From: Eutreptiella sp. 'Long Island Sound 2002'
Lineage: Eukaryota; Euglenozoa; Euglenophyceae; Eutreptiales; Eutreptiaceae
Direction of reading: 5' to 3'
Assembly: GCA_964036045.1 (NCBI GenBank)
Contig: OZ038379.1
Location: forward strand, 82,608,562-82,672,561
DNA: 64,000 bases
The notes beneath the pieces are model-generated. The model ran no database searches and was not told the DNA's origin. It saw nothing but the letters and a program-made list of their open reading frames with translations. The first letter of the stretch is position 1, and every line of letters starts with the position of its first letter. Made by a program: the position numbers and the translations under genes. Below are positions 36,597-47,513 of this stretch, piece after piece.

Positions 36597-38530
36597 ATGT
36601 TCCCTTGTATAGCCCTTGTTATGCCTTTCTCTCGGGACACCCTTACCGAGCGTAACATGACGCTCGTGCGTTTGAGCGGGGCCAAGAGTTTGCGGGACCC
36701 TTTGGTCTCCCAACTCCTTGGTGAGCGGGTGGCCTCACCCCCTTTGGCCCGGGCCCGATGGTCCGAGGCCATGGAGGTTGGCTACCCCTCCCTTATTCGT
36801 ACTAAGCAAGTGGAGGCGGTGAAGCAATATGCCTCCCACCTCTTCCCGGCCCCGGACCTCATCGGCCTCCTCATGGACTTGAACGTCCCCAAGGTTGGCT
36901 TCCGCCACATGATGGAGTACATGAGCCGCCGGGGGCCAGTCTACACGGCCGCAACGGGCCTCCCGTTCCCCCGACCCATCCCCACTCGGGAAGCGTTCAC
37001 GGACGCGTGGAAGGAGTTGGTCACCCCCCTTGACCTACAATCACCCGTGTCCGTCCCCGATCCCCCCGCGAGTGGGCGCTCTTGGCCGCTACCCTCATGG
37101 GCCTAGTACGTCGAATCACGCCCATCGCTAATGGAGACCATCGATTGGACAAGGCCCCTCACCTTCATTGTGCGTGGGGATGCGTACCCGTGCGCCGGTG
37201 GTAGTTGGACCCAACTCCCCATTGGGCTCCTCAACCACGGCGCACGGGGCCGCACACCCGCGTACTTGTGGGTGATAGGGATGGCCGTATGCGGGGACAA
37301 GGACATGGCGGCACTAGGCAAAGATATGGGCCGACAACTTGAAGGTTTGTGGCCCATTCGTTGTTTGTTAATTTTTGCGTTTTTTGCGTTAATTTCTCGA
37401 GATTAATATCTTGTTTTCGGTTAATATTAACGCCGACTGAAAAATTAACTTAATATTAATCTCGAGAAGTTAATGTAAATATTAATCCATGTCCTTTTTG
37501 TAGGTATTGCGGTCCATACAAGACTGCGAGAAGTTTCATTGGGTGTCGCGCTGGGTGCCAAGCAGGTTGGTCATCGGGGGAGACCAACCCTTCGTGCGGC
37601 GCCTTATCGGTGTGTCCACCTCGCCCTTGGTGGGCTCAATTTACAATATCGGGGTGTGGGACAAGGTTGCGGCGGCATGGGTCAACGTGGAGACCCGGCG
37701 CACCTTGGACCGTGAGGAGGCGGCCCGCCGCCGCTACAAGGAGACCGGCCGTAGCCTGGAGAACGGGGGATGCATAGTGGATCCACACATTGTGGTTGAC
37801 CGGTGCATGGTTTTCCTATGCATCCTCCATTGTTGCATGGCCATTGGCCGGCTCCAAGTGGCGTTCATCGAGACACGCCTTGTGGACCTCCCCAAGGAGA
37901 ACACTGACGCCGTGCAACGGGTCCTCTACCGGGCCCGCACGGGTGTGAAGTTGGGTGCGACGGGGGCACCCGACGGGGAGGAGGCCCGTGCGTTGTTCAT
38001 CGCGTGGGAGGAACTTGGTCCGTTGTTGGACTACGTCCCGGAGGATGGTGAATGGCAAGCCGTCGTGGCCATGCGTGACCTCCTCCGGGAATCGTGCACG
38101 GACAAGCCGCCCCGCGGGGACCTACGTGCGGCCGAGGTGGCACGCGCCTACCGTGCACATTGTTGCAATGAGGCGTGTCAATCAAACTACCTCCTCTATT
38201 TGGAGGAGGATGTCACGGAGGCCGTGGCCAATGCACGCCGCTTGGGGGTTGGGTTGGGTGCCGTGTGCGCGGATGTCGTTGAGAGCCTCAGCGCCATCCT
38301 TAAGCGCGCATACAATGACCACTCGGGCCGGGAGGGGGGGGATGGCGGGGGCAACCCAAGTAGAGCGGGATGGGGAGGTAGTTTCCCAAGTGTGGGAGTG
38401 GTGGTACTTAAAATTTGACCTTCCGCTACGCAATTACGGGACCCCCCATACCGCCCCATGCACCATGGCCAAACTCATGGCCACCCATAGCCCCGCGCCC
38501 TCCACCCTTGCTTCCCCACCACTAGCTTTG
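36597..38530 (+). CDS. Putative transposase of the 4.76-kb transposon
   Basis: The start at 36597 (MFPCIALVMPFSRD) follows a C-rich leader. Exon 1 reads VEAVKQYASHLFPAPDLIGL and, after an in-frame TAG at 37104-37106, TFIVRGDAYPCAGGSW and PAYLWVIGMAVCGDKDM. An intron of about 160 bp ends at TTTTTGTAG (37503). Exon 2 reads CEKFHWVSRWVPSRLVIGGD, VFLCILHCCMAIGRLQVAF and AVCADVVESLSAILKRAY, then shifts frame near 38330 into SQVWEWWYLKFDLPLRNYG. A GD-containing strand followed by a conserved HCC helix region and a C-terminal ESLxxxLKR segment resembles the catalytic core of large plant- and alga-type transposases, but I cannot assign a superfamily. The TIRs support the role. The frameshift lies in a G run, so the gene may be more intact than it looks. 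Confidence 0.55.
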
Positions 38531-38543
38531 TTTTCTCCTTGCC

Positions 38544-40691
38544 ATGGACGCCTCGGCCATGCAAAAGATGTTGGCCGACATTTTCAAAGCGAACAACGAA
38601 GCCCTGGTGTATTTTGCTTGTGCATGCTTGCTTGCGTATACGAATTAATATTTCCGTCGATCCGTTTAACATTTCGAGATTAATATTAATAGGCGCGGTC
38701 ATTAATATTTAATATATCAATTAATTTTTCGATAGATAATATTAATTTCAAGAAATTAAGTCGGGGGCACAAAAATTAAATTTTTTTAATTTTTTTTTCA
38801 TCCTCTCGCTCTCTTAGATGGCACAAGTGGAGCAACGACTGGCTGCAGCTCATCCAGCAGCAGCAGCAGCTCCAGCAGCAGCACCAGCACCAGCACAAGC
38901 ACCTCTCCTCCCGCCGCTCAACCGCCAACCGAGGAGTCAAGCGAAGACTCCTCGGATAGGCGGCGGAAGGAGAAGAAGGACAAGAAGAAGAAAAAGAAGG
39001 AGAAAAGGGGGAGGAGAGAGAGGGAGAGGAGCCAGGGGCATGGTGGGGGGGGTACGGGCCCGCCTGGGGGGGGGTTCAAGGATGAGGGGGAGGGGGAAGT
39101 GGTGGTGGACGAGGGGGACGGGGACGGGGAAGTTCAGGTTGTTGACCCCCCCAATGACCCCCCCCCCTCCCCAAGTGGCTTCTCAAAGCCCTGGGCCCCC
39201 AATCTGCCACCGCCCGAAAGGCGGGGCCGATCCCCTGGTCAGCCCAGGTGCTGCAGGAGGGGTGCGCGGGGGATCAACCCGTTTTTTCCTCCCCCCCCCC
39301 ATAGCCACATGACAGTCATGTGCATTTTTCGGCGGTTGATCCGGTGTATGATCCGCCGGAACGAGGGGAAACACGGAGGCACCTGGGGTAAGGATGCCTC
39401 CAGGGGGGGGCGGTCTGGGTCCGGAAACCCCTCCTTGGTACCCCCTTGCCCCCATGCCACAGGCAATCAGTGCGGGCGCCTTGCCCGCACTGAATTTGCT
39501 TTTCGACCCCCGCAGCGTCCGTTTTGGGACGCCGCATTACCTGGTGCTGCTGCAGCACTGGGCCCAGCTGGGCTGGGTCAGGCAGTGGCGCCAGGGCAAG
39601 GCTGTGGCCTTCGGGGTGGACTGGGCCACTGTGCTGGCCCTGCCCCGCCCCATCTACGACCCGGGGTGCCAGCCCTCGTACGAGGGCTTGGTCCCTCAGT
39701 CCCGCGCCGTCAAGTCGGCGACCGCGGCCGCGACCGCGGCCACACCGGGGGCCCAAGCGGCCCCGATGGCCAGCGCGAGAGCCCCTGTGGCCCCTATGGA
39801 GGCCCCCAGTGCCGCCGCGCTCTTCCGGGAGGCCATGGGGGCAGTTCAGGCAGGCGGGGTGAACGGGAGTTTTGAGGTATGTGTTTTGCGTGTGTGCATT
39901 AATTTTTAGGACGCCATGTTTAATTTCTCAAGGTTGATATTTAATTTTTGCGCCGCCAGTCCAAATATTAAAAGTTAAGAGTTAATATTAAAGTCGAAAA
40001 ATTAAAAATGTTGCCCAAAAAATTAATGTATTTATTCATTTTTTTTCATTTTTTTTCAGGTTATTGACGTCGTGGTCAACGCGACGAATGCCAGGCCCAT
40101 CCAGGTGGCTTGGCGAGACGCTGAAGGATCCCAGGAAGTACCCCTGGGGTCTCTCCACCGCATCGTGGCCCGAGACCCACCCTTGGGCCTTGCTCTCTTG
40201 CGAGGTCTCCACGATTGGGAGACTTCGCGTGTGGTGGGCGGCGTATGGGTGGCGCCGCGCCACTTCCGGCCCGCGGAGGGGGCTCGGATGCAGGAGGTGG
40301 GGTACGCGGGGGGGGGGGATGAGGAGATGTGGGGGAGCATGGGTGGGGGCGGGGTCAGCGAGGGGGAGGAGGGGGGGGGGGGCGTCCACCACCACCGCCC
40401 CAAACCCCCCCCCAAGCGAAGCTCAACCCCCCCCAACCCGCCCCCAAGAAACGAAAGTTTTCTTTCGAGTCGTCCGACGAAAGCGACGACGGGGCGATCC
40501 CCCGGCCCAAAAGGCCGAAACCCCCCCCACCACCACCACCGCACGGCCTACGAAGGCCGTCCCCGCCCCCAAACCCACCAACCCCCCCAAGACCGCCACC
40601 ACGAACCCCCCCCCCCCCCACCACCACCACGACGTATGAGGGCCCGGATAGGGACCCAGGGGGCCGCAATGGCCATGGACAAGAAACATAA
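38544..40691 (+). CDS. Second transposon gene: coiled-coil, acidic, NLS-bearing protein
   Basis: Exon 1 starts at 38544 (MDASAMQKMLADIFKANNEA) and ends at 38606 before GTGTAT. An intron runs to CTCTTAG (38817). Exon 2 continues in phase as MAQVEQRLAAAHPAAAA, then a neighbouring frame gives EESSEDSSDRRRKEKKDKKK and an acidic stretch, and later VRFGTPHYLVLLQHWAQLGW. It ends at GGVNGSFE before GTATGT (39876). After TTTTCAG (40059), exon 3 follows in the same phase: VIDVVVNATNARPIQVAWRD, GLHDWETSRVVGG, and a tail with PKKRKFSFESSDESDDG, a classical nuclear localisation signal. It ends at TGRNGHGQET-like text with a stop at 40691. It is likely a nuclear accessory or DNA-binding protein for transposition. 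Frame changes fall in G and C runs. Confidence 0.55.
38607..38817 (+). other. Intron, GTGTAT...CTCTTAG, phase 0
   Basis: AT-rich interval with CGAGATTAATATTAATA-type words and a pyrimidine-rich end before the acceptor. It joins KANNEAL to MAQVEQRL in phase. Confidence 0.7.
39876..40059 (+). other. Intron, GTATGT...TTTTCAG, phase 0
   Basis: The donor GTATGT and acceptor TTTTTTTTCAG join two exons in the same phase without a shift. The 184-bp intron is AT-rich with AATTAAT and ATTAAAAG words, in strong contrast to the exons. Confidence 0.8.
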
Positions 40692-41071
40692 ACACACACA
40701 TGATGCATTCCACGTTGCGTTGTGCCATTGTTAGGAGGGTTAATATTTGGGGAAATGAGTTAATATGAATATTTGTGAGGTTAATATTAATGCCGGCGAC
40801 CCTCTAATTTTTAACTTTTCAAAAATTAATGGAAAAATTAAAAACAAAATTAAAGCCGAGAGCCATTTTAACATTTTGAAACAACCACATGGGTAGGACC
40901 CCCCCACCGACCCCCGGGGGAAAATGACACCCAAGCCCGTAAGGCGACCCGTGGGGGTCATAATTTTCATGGCAAACCCCCTAACCCCCCTAAAAAAATT
41001 GAAACTGGAGATTAACGTGTTAATTTTTGGCCAAATGTTAAACATATTGACTTTAAATTGGGCCACTAGGG

Positions 41072-41149
41072 AAGGGGTAACACCCCCACGGGTACACACG
41101 CGTACAATCGGAGCCTTTTAACTGTTCTAATTCGAACGTTAGAACAGAA
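41072..41149. other. Short spacer
   Basis: Sequence between the transposon end and the next element fragment; no feature seen. Confidence 0.3.
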
Positions 41150-41420
41150 CCGTTAGACCACCATTGAGTTTCTAGCAGGGTCCTAGGGCCCTCCAACTCC
41201 ACAAAATGTCCGCGAACCGTCCCCTGAAGGCCCCCAAAAGCCCCTGAATTTGTGCACATTGGCCGCGCACAGCCCGAAACGGAAAACATTCCATATCTTG
41301 GGCTGCCTGGCCCCAAACGCACTTTCAAGCGCACCTAATCCACCCGCAACCACCCACTTTACGTGGTTTCCAACCCTCGAGATTGCCCTAACCGACATCT
41401 AGACGCCCGTAATAAGGCAA
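41150..41420 (-). mobile_element. Truncated inverted fragment of the CTACACCCC TIR element
   Basis: It matches 35370-35610 in the right palindrome arm: CCCTC(T/C)AACTCCAC, ATATCTTGGGCT, ACCTAxTCCACCCGCAACC, TGGTTTCCAA and GACATCTAGACG-like words occur in the same order. Ends are missing. About 320 bp of unassigned sequence separates it from the next copy. Confidence 0.65.
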
Positions 41421-41739
41421 GTGGCCTATGGCTAGGTGCATGAGGTGCACGGGGTGCACGCCGCGGTGGGAGCAGCAAGCGGCAAAATGCCGTGCCCGCG
41501 TCACACCATCAGGGTGTCTTGCTCTCGGTATCGTGGCAACGTGACTTGCCTTGGTGACCTAGCCCCAGCAGAAGGGCGTTGTGGATGGTGAAGTTAGCAC
41601 AGCGTTGTGCCAAGGTGAGCGTAGAGAGGTCATATGCAGTGGTGACAACAACAGAGTCTTGTGCCTTGCTGGCAACAACAGTGTGATGTGCCGTGCTCAT
41701 AGCATCAAGGTGCGCAGCAAACTGCATCACCCTAGTGGT

Positions 41740-41873
41740 ACTTGGTGGCTCCACCATACGGCTCTAAGGTATGTGCGAAGGGTACAACTGGTGCATACAT
41801 GTCGCGGAAGGGCCCAAACTCGGTCAAAAGGGGCTCAAAATGGGCACGTTTCACTTGTTTGTGCAACCCCAAT
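41740..41873 (+). mobile_element. Left part of a TIR element split by FB2
   Basis: GGTGGCTCCACCATACGG, GCTCTAAGGTA, GCATACATG, CCAAACTCGGTCAAAA and CACTTGTTTGTGCAACCCC match the beginning of the FB1 arms. The sequence stops inside the GAGCATCCCAAATGGTCC block, which resumes at 46496. The extreme terminal repeat on this side is degraded. Confidence 0.75.
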
Positions 41874-42109
41874 GTACCTGCGGCTCACTTGGAAATGTGA
41901 AGTTGGGGCTCAATTGGGGCTAAAACGCCTCATTTGGGGCTAAGTGGTGTTTCTCAAGGATCTTCATGTGAAGAGTTGTGGCTTTCGGGGGTGGGTTGGG
42001 CTTTTGGAATGTCCCCAAAGGGATCCCAGTCCCTAGTGCAAGAGGATTGGACCGGGGGGGGGGGGGGTATTTTTTTTTCGACGGCTCAGATGACTGAGCA
42101 CCCCGACTG

Positions 42110-42240
42110 AGCCGTCACTGAGCGGTCACTGAGCCGGCTCATTTGGCACTCACTTAGCTCTCACTTAGCTCTCACTCAGCGCGCCAAATGGCTCACTGAG
42201 CGGTCACTGAGAGCCAATTAGGGGCTCGCTCAGGGCTCAC
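42110..42240 (+). repeat. Subterminal CACTGAGC repeats of FB2
   Basis: Multiple CACTGAGC, CACTTAGCTCT and GCCGTCACTGAGCGGTCA-like units lie here and, inverted, at 46210-46360. Related units recur in the centre at 44190-44330. Subterminal repeats of this kind often bind transposase. Confidence 0.7.
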
Positions 42241-43531
42241 TCGAGAGTTTCTCCCCCTTTCCACCCTCTCTTCCCACCCTTGCCGGCCCACACTTCACCC
42301 TTTTGACACCAACATCGGTCCGCAGTTGTCACCATGTCTTTTTCTCCAAGAACTTGAGCGTGCATGCACACATACATACTTGCATACATGTACCCACCGC
42401 GACAAACACACAAACATCCAAACACACACACTTCATGAGGGACACAAATATCCAAACACATACACACACATACACCCATACACACGTCCACACACACATG
42501 CACATGCACAAATTGACAACCACATTCATTCTTGTGTGCAATTATCTTGCGAGTACATAAACACATGGCCACATTGAACCATGTGAAGTGAAGGGCTAGG
42601 GAGAGATGGTTAAGGGGTTGGGGTTCGGGATATGAGCCTAGCCATTTGCGAGGGTGTTCCTTGTTGCCTCACGAAAATGCCCCCCCCCCCCCACACACAC
42701 ACAAACGGGCGCGCGCGCCATGAAGCACAAATTAGGGCACAGAGGATATTGCTCGCTTTTGTTGAGGTTCATCATACAACTATCTTGACCTACACCATCA
42801 CACACTCATTCCCCTCCCTCCTTTTCCCCTCCCCTCCCCTTTTGCCATGCCGCATCCCCCCGCTTACCCCATGTGAACCCCTTCTCTTATCTTGCCTGTC
42901 GCGACCCCTTGCCCTGCTGTTGCCATGCCTTTTCTATTTGTTGGCCATGGCATTAAGTGCATGATGGTGGCGGCAATGACGATGACCTTTGCAGGTATGT
43001 TGTGCTATTGTGTGTGTTTGTGTGTGTGCGCTTGTGCCCATGCGCATGTGCGCAAGTGTAGATGGTTTGTTCCCTCTTGGTTTCTCTCATTTAGTGTGTT
43101 TGTATGTATGTTTGTGTGTGAGTCGGGGGGGGGGGGGGGGGGGGGCTTGGATCGATGTGTGGGTGAAGGTGTCCTTGTGCGTCACTGTGAGTGTGTGACT
43201 GCATTCTTTTGTTTCTGGTTGCCTAGGTTTGTGTGCATATGTGGATTCATGAATGTGTGTATGCGCACGTGTGTGTGTGTGTGTGTGTGTGCCAATGTGT
43301 GTGTGTGTGTGTGTGTTGCAGCTTTTGCAGCTGTTGTTTTGGATGCTGTTGTGGGTTTTGGTGTTGTGTGGCATAGGCTTTGATTGTGTGCACATCACAT
43401 TGTGTTTGTGGCTGCAGATGCAGGTATGGTTGTGTTTGTGGTTGTGGCTGTGCTTCTGGGCTTGCGTGAGGTTGTTGCCATGGCCGTTGTCGTAGCTCTG
43501 GTTGTGGGTGTGGTTATGGTAGTGGCTGTAT

Positions 43532-44700
43532 TGCACAGTGCACACTGCATACTGTGTATTGCACACTACACACTACACACTGTGTTTTACAAATTGCACA
43601 CTGCCCACTGTAATGCACACTGCACACTGTGTAATACACTCTGCACACTGTGTATTGCACACTGCACCCTGCACACTGTGTATTGCACACTGCACACTGC
43701 ACACTATGTGTAGTGTGCACTACACAGGGTGTAGTATGCCGTCTGTGATGTAATCCACACTGCACACTGTGTAATGCACACTGCACACTGTGTCATGCAC
43801 ACCACACGCTGCACCCTGTGTATTGCACATTGGGTATTGCACAATGCACCGTGTGCAGTGTGCAATAGCCAATGTGCATTACACAGGGTGCGGTGTGTAG
43901 TGTGCAATACACAGTGTGCAGTGTGCATTACAGTGTGCAGGGTGCAATTTGTAATGTACATTGTGCAGTGTGCAGTGTGCAATACACAGTGTGCAGTGTG
44001 CATTACAGCGTGCAGTGTGCAATACACAATGTGCAGTGTGCAATACACAGTGTGCAGTGTGCAGTGTGCAATACACAGTGTGCAGTGCGCAGTGTACACT
44101 ACACACTACACATTGTGTAATGCACACTGCGCACTGTGTCATGCACACTGCACACCGTACAGTGCAGGCGTTCGGGCGCTCGGTGAGTGCCCACTAAGCC
44201 GTTTGGCGCTCTCACTGAGCCGTTTCGCGCGCTCACTGCGCCGTTTCCCGCGCTCACTGAGCGCGCCAAACGGCGCAGTGAGCGCTCACTGAGCGCGGCA
44301 AATGGCTCAGTGAGCGCTCACTCATGGTTCACTGTCACTGTAAACTGTCACTGTACAATATCACTGTACGCTGTCCATGTACACCGTCAATCCTGTCACT
44401 GTCTACTGTCACTGTACATGGTACACTGTATTCTGGCACTGTACGATGTCACTGCACATTGCACACTGCCACTGCACACTGTCACTATACACTGTCACTG
44501 TACATTGTCACTGTACACTGTACACTGTACACTGTACACTGTACTCTGTACAATGTACTCCCCAAGGTCTCGTAGAATGTGTCCCCACACACAGTGCGTC
44601 CGCCGAAACGGCCAAGACTCTATACTAGCACTCTACACTCAATGTATGCTCTCACTGTACAATGTCATTGTACACTGTCACTGTACACTGTCACTCTAAA
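43532..44700. repeat. Core of FB2: CACTGTGTATTGCA tandem array
   Basis: Units such as GCACACTGTGTATTGCACACTG change orientation along the block: 43540-43860 reads mainly CACTGTGTA(A/T)T, 43860-44100 mainly its inverse. Then come CACTGAGCG units (44190-44330) and CACTGTACA units (44335-44700). Frames here are open in several phases but are low complexity. Confidence 0.85.
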
Positions 44701-44962
44701 CTTGGTGCGTTTTTTTGGAGAGGGTGGATGGTATATTGAGCCCCCCTCTTTGCAGCTCTTTAACCCCCCCCCCCCCCACAGCTACAACCAGAACCCAAAG
44801 AACAGCTGCAGCCACTGTGAAAGGTGCAACTGCAGCCTTCGCCACGGCCAGGGCCACACACACTGACACAAACACAACCAAATCCACACACAACACAGCT
44901 TGCAGAAACACACCCACACCCACACCCACACCCACACCCACACCCACACCCACACCCACAGC
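44701..44962. repeat. FB2 spacer with (CACACC)n
   Basis: A short C run and a CCACACC/CACACC tract (about 44900-44962) separate the core array from the right arm. The left arm has no counterpart. Confidence 0.7.
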
Positions 44963-45172
44963 CGCAACCACAGCCACTACCATAACCACACCCACAACGA
45001 GAGCTACCACAACGGCCATAGCAACAACCGCACGCAAGCCTAGAACCACAGCCACAACCATAAACACAACCATACCTGCGTCTATGGCCACAATCACAAT
45101 ATTATGCGCACACAATCAAAGCCTATGCGCCACAACACCAAAACCAACAACAACATCCGAAACAATAGCTGC

Positions 45173-45207
<35 letters not shown>

Positions 45208-46495
45208 GCGCGTACACACATTCACGAATCCACATACACACACGAACCTAGGCAACCGGAAACCAAAACATGCAGTCACACACTCACAAACACTCACGCA
45301 CAAAGACACCTTCACCCACGCATCGAACCATGCAACCCCCCCCCACACGCACAAGCAGACATACAAACACACTAAATGAGAGAAACCAAGAACGAACAAA
45401 CCATCTACACTTGCGCACATGCGCATGGACACAACATCACACGCACGCAAGCACGCACACACACACCCACACACATAATAGCACAACATACCTGCAAAGG
45501 TCATCGTCTTTGCCGCCACCATCATGCATGTGATGCCACGGCCAAAAATAGGAAATGCAGGACAAGGGGACGGGACAGGCAAGAGAACAGAAGTGCTACG
45601 CACGAGGGAAGCGGGGGAACACATCATAGCAAAAGGGGAGGGGAGGGGATAAGGAGGGAGGGGGATCAAGGTGTCATGGTGTAGGTCAAGATGGTTGTAT
45701 GATGAACCTCACAAAAGCGAGCAATGTCCTTGTCCTTTGTGTCCTACTTGTGCTTCATGGTGTGTGTGTGGGGGGGGGGGGATTTTCATGAGGCAACAAG
45801 GAACACCCTCGCAAATGGCTAGGTTCATATCCCCGAACCCCAACCCCGTAACCATCTCTCCCTGACCCTTCATTGCGCATGCCTCAATGTGGCCATGTGT
45901 TCATGTACACGCAAGATAATTGCAAACAAGAATGAATGTGGTTGTCAATTTGTGCATGTGCATGTGTGTGTGGACGTGTGTATGGGTGTATGTGTGTGTA
46001 TGTGTTTGGATATTTGTGTCCCTCACGAAGTGTGTGTGTTTGGATGTTTGTGTGTTTGTCGCGGTGGGTACATGTATGCAAGTATATATGTGTGCATGCA
46101 CGCTCAAGTTCTTGGAGAAAAAGACATGGTGACAACTGCGGACCGATGTTGGTGTGAAAAGGGTGAAGCGTGGGCCGGCAAGGGTGGGAAGAGAGGGCGG
46201 AAAGGGGGAGAAACTCCTGAGTGAGCCCTGAGCGAGCCCCTAATTGGCTCTCAGTGAGCGCTCAGTGAGCGCTCAGCGAGCCATTTGGCGCGCTGAGTGA
46301 GAGCTAAGTGAGAGCTAAGTGAGACCTAAGTGAGCCGGCTCAGTGACGGCTCAGTGACAGTAAAAACAGCAAATGCACATTACCTAGCATGGAAAAAGCA
46401 CAACAAACAAGCACAAAGACGTCGCAACGCACAACTGAGCCCCAAATGAGCCCCAGCTTCACATTTCCACTTAGCCACCAGTGAGCCGCAAGTAC

Positions 46496-47513
46496 AAATG
46501 GTCCAGGATCACTTTTGCAAAAACGCGTTTTTGACGCTTTTTCACCCATTTTAGGCCCCATAACGGCCTATGTTCAAAGCATTTTGGGATTTTCCATGGC
46601 CCAATACGCGACACCACGGGCTCAAAACGGCCTGAAAACACTTGTTTGGGCATCCCATATGGTCTAGGACCACTTTTGGAAAAATGTGTTTTTAACCCAT
46701 TTTTGGTCTTGAAACGGCCCATTTTCAAGGCATTTTGGGAGTTGCCATTCGCCCAAAACGTGCCACCACGGGCTCAAAACGGCCAAAAAAACACTTGTTT
46801 GAGCATCCCAAGTGGTATGGGAACAAGTTTGAAAAAAATCATTTTTTCTCGCCTTGGGGACCACGGTGGACCCACCGTTGGCCCCAACCATGCTGTGCTT
46901 CCCTCCGGCTCCACCAAGTGACCCCTGTTACGGGGGTTTAGGCGCCTCGTAGCGCGATTCGGGGGCTTGGAAACCACAAAAAGTGGGGGGTTGTGGGTGG
47001 ACTAGGTGCCCTCGAAATTCGGTTTTGAGCGTAGCCCAAGATATGGCCCGTTCTTGGTTTCGGGCCTGTTTAACACAAGCAACACACAATCGGGCCATTT
47101 TTAGCCATTTTCGGGCCGTTCTTGGGACATATGGTGGAGGTAGAGGGCAAGAAAGGGCTCTTGGTCACTGAGCAATCAAGGCGCACGTTGAGTGTAGCAA
47201 CTTTTTCCCTTCGTTTGGCGGTTTTGCCTGAGTTTCGCGGCCGTTCGGGGCCAAAAAAGACTATTTTGGGGCACAACATGCGCAGCTTTGCGAGTGCACC
47301 TCCGACTTGGCGCCCCCGCCCCGGGGCACCAACGGTGAGTTTTTGGCTCAAAACTTGGATTTGGCAAGGCCACCACCTAGGCTGTAGGATGGCTACAGTA
47401 GAATAGAGCCCGGGGCGATGAGGCGGAGCAATGGCCAAAACGGAAAGGAGAAGTGCTTGTTATTGCTTGTTGTTGCTTGCTTGTTAGCTAGATTTAAAGG
47501 GAGAGGGGTGTAG
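46496..47513 (+). mobile_element. Right part of the TIR element split by FB2
   Basis: The block continues exactly where 41873 stopped (AATGGTCCAGGATCAC), with two of the ~163-bp units and the same downstream order as the FB1 left arm. It ends GGGAGAGGGGTGTAG (about 47499-47513) followed by TAATATATATG. The two parts together give an element about 1.15 kb long, like the FB1 arms. Confidence 0.85.

Larger units (their letters stand above)
36309..41071 (+). mobile_element. DNA transposon with ~30-bp TIRs and two intron-bearing genes
   Basis: The left end begins CCCTAGTGGCCCAAATTAAA (36309), continuing GTCAATATGTTAA. The right end is its inverse, finishing TTTAAATTGGGCCACTAGGG at 41071. The inverted match covers roughly 30 bases with one or two differences. 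The 4.76 kb between holds two plus-strand genes. Termini and introns are full of ATTAAT/TTAATATTAA words, unlike the GC-rich exons. TIRs plus a candidate transposase make this an autonomous or recently autonomous cut-and-paste element. I cannot see a clear target-site duplication and do not recognise the superfamily. Confidence 0.75.
41874..46495. mobile_element. Foldback element FB2, 4.6 kb, inserted in the TIR element
   Basis: The ends are inverted copies: GTACCTGCGGCTCACT at 41874 and its inverse ending in GTAC at 46495. The left arm (41874-43531) and right arm (about 44963-46495) stay inverted repeats over more than 1.5 kb. Shared landmarks include TTTCTCCCCCTTTCC, CACCATGTCTTTTTCTCC, CATGATGGTGGCGGCAA, GACCTTTGCAGGTATGTTG and TGGTTATGGTAGTGGCTGT. 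The 1.4-kb centre is composed of simple and tandem repeats. No transposase is visible, so movement would depend on another element. The host element resumes at the right junction, with AAT (41871-41873) and AAAT (46496-46499) next to the junctions as a possible short target duplication. Confidence 0.85.

Noticed and set aside
42980-43020. CTTTGCAG|GTATGTTG in FB2 arms considered as an exon-intron border
   Set aside because: It occurs in both arms but no coherent exon lies on either side.
43540-44700. Regularly spaced repeats resembling an array such as CRISPR
   Set aside because: Units are contiguous and variable, with no unique spacers and no cas genes; the core lies inside a foldback element.
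43087-45669. Thr/His and Cys/Val-rich frames in FB2
   Set aside because: They are translations of CA/GT repeats present on both arms and strands.
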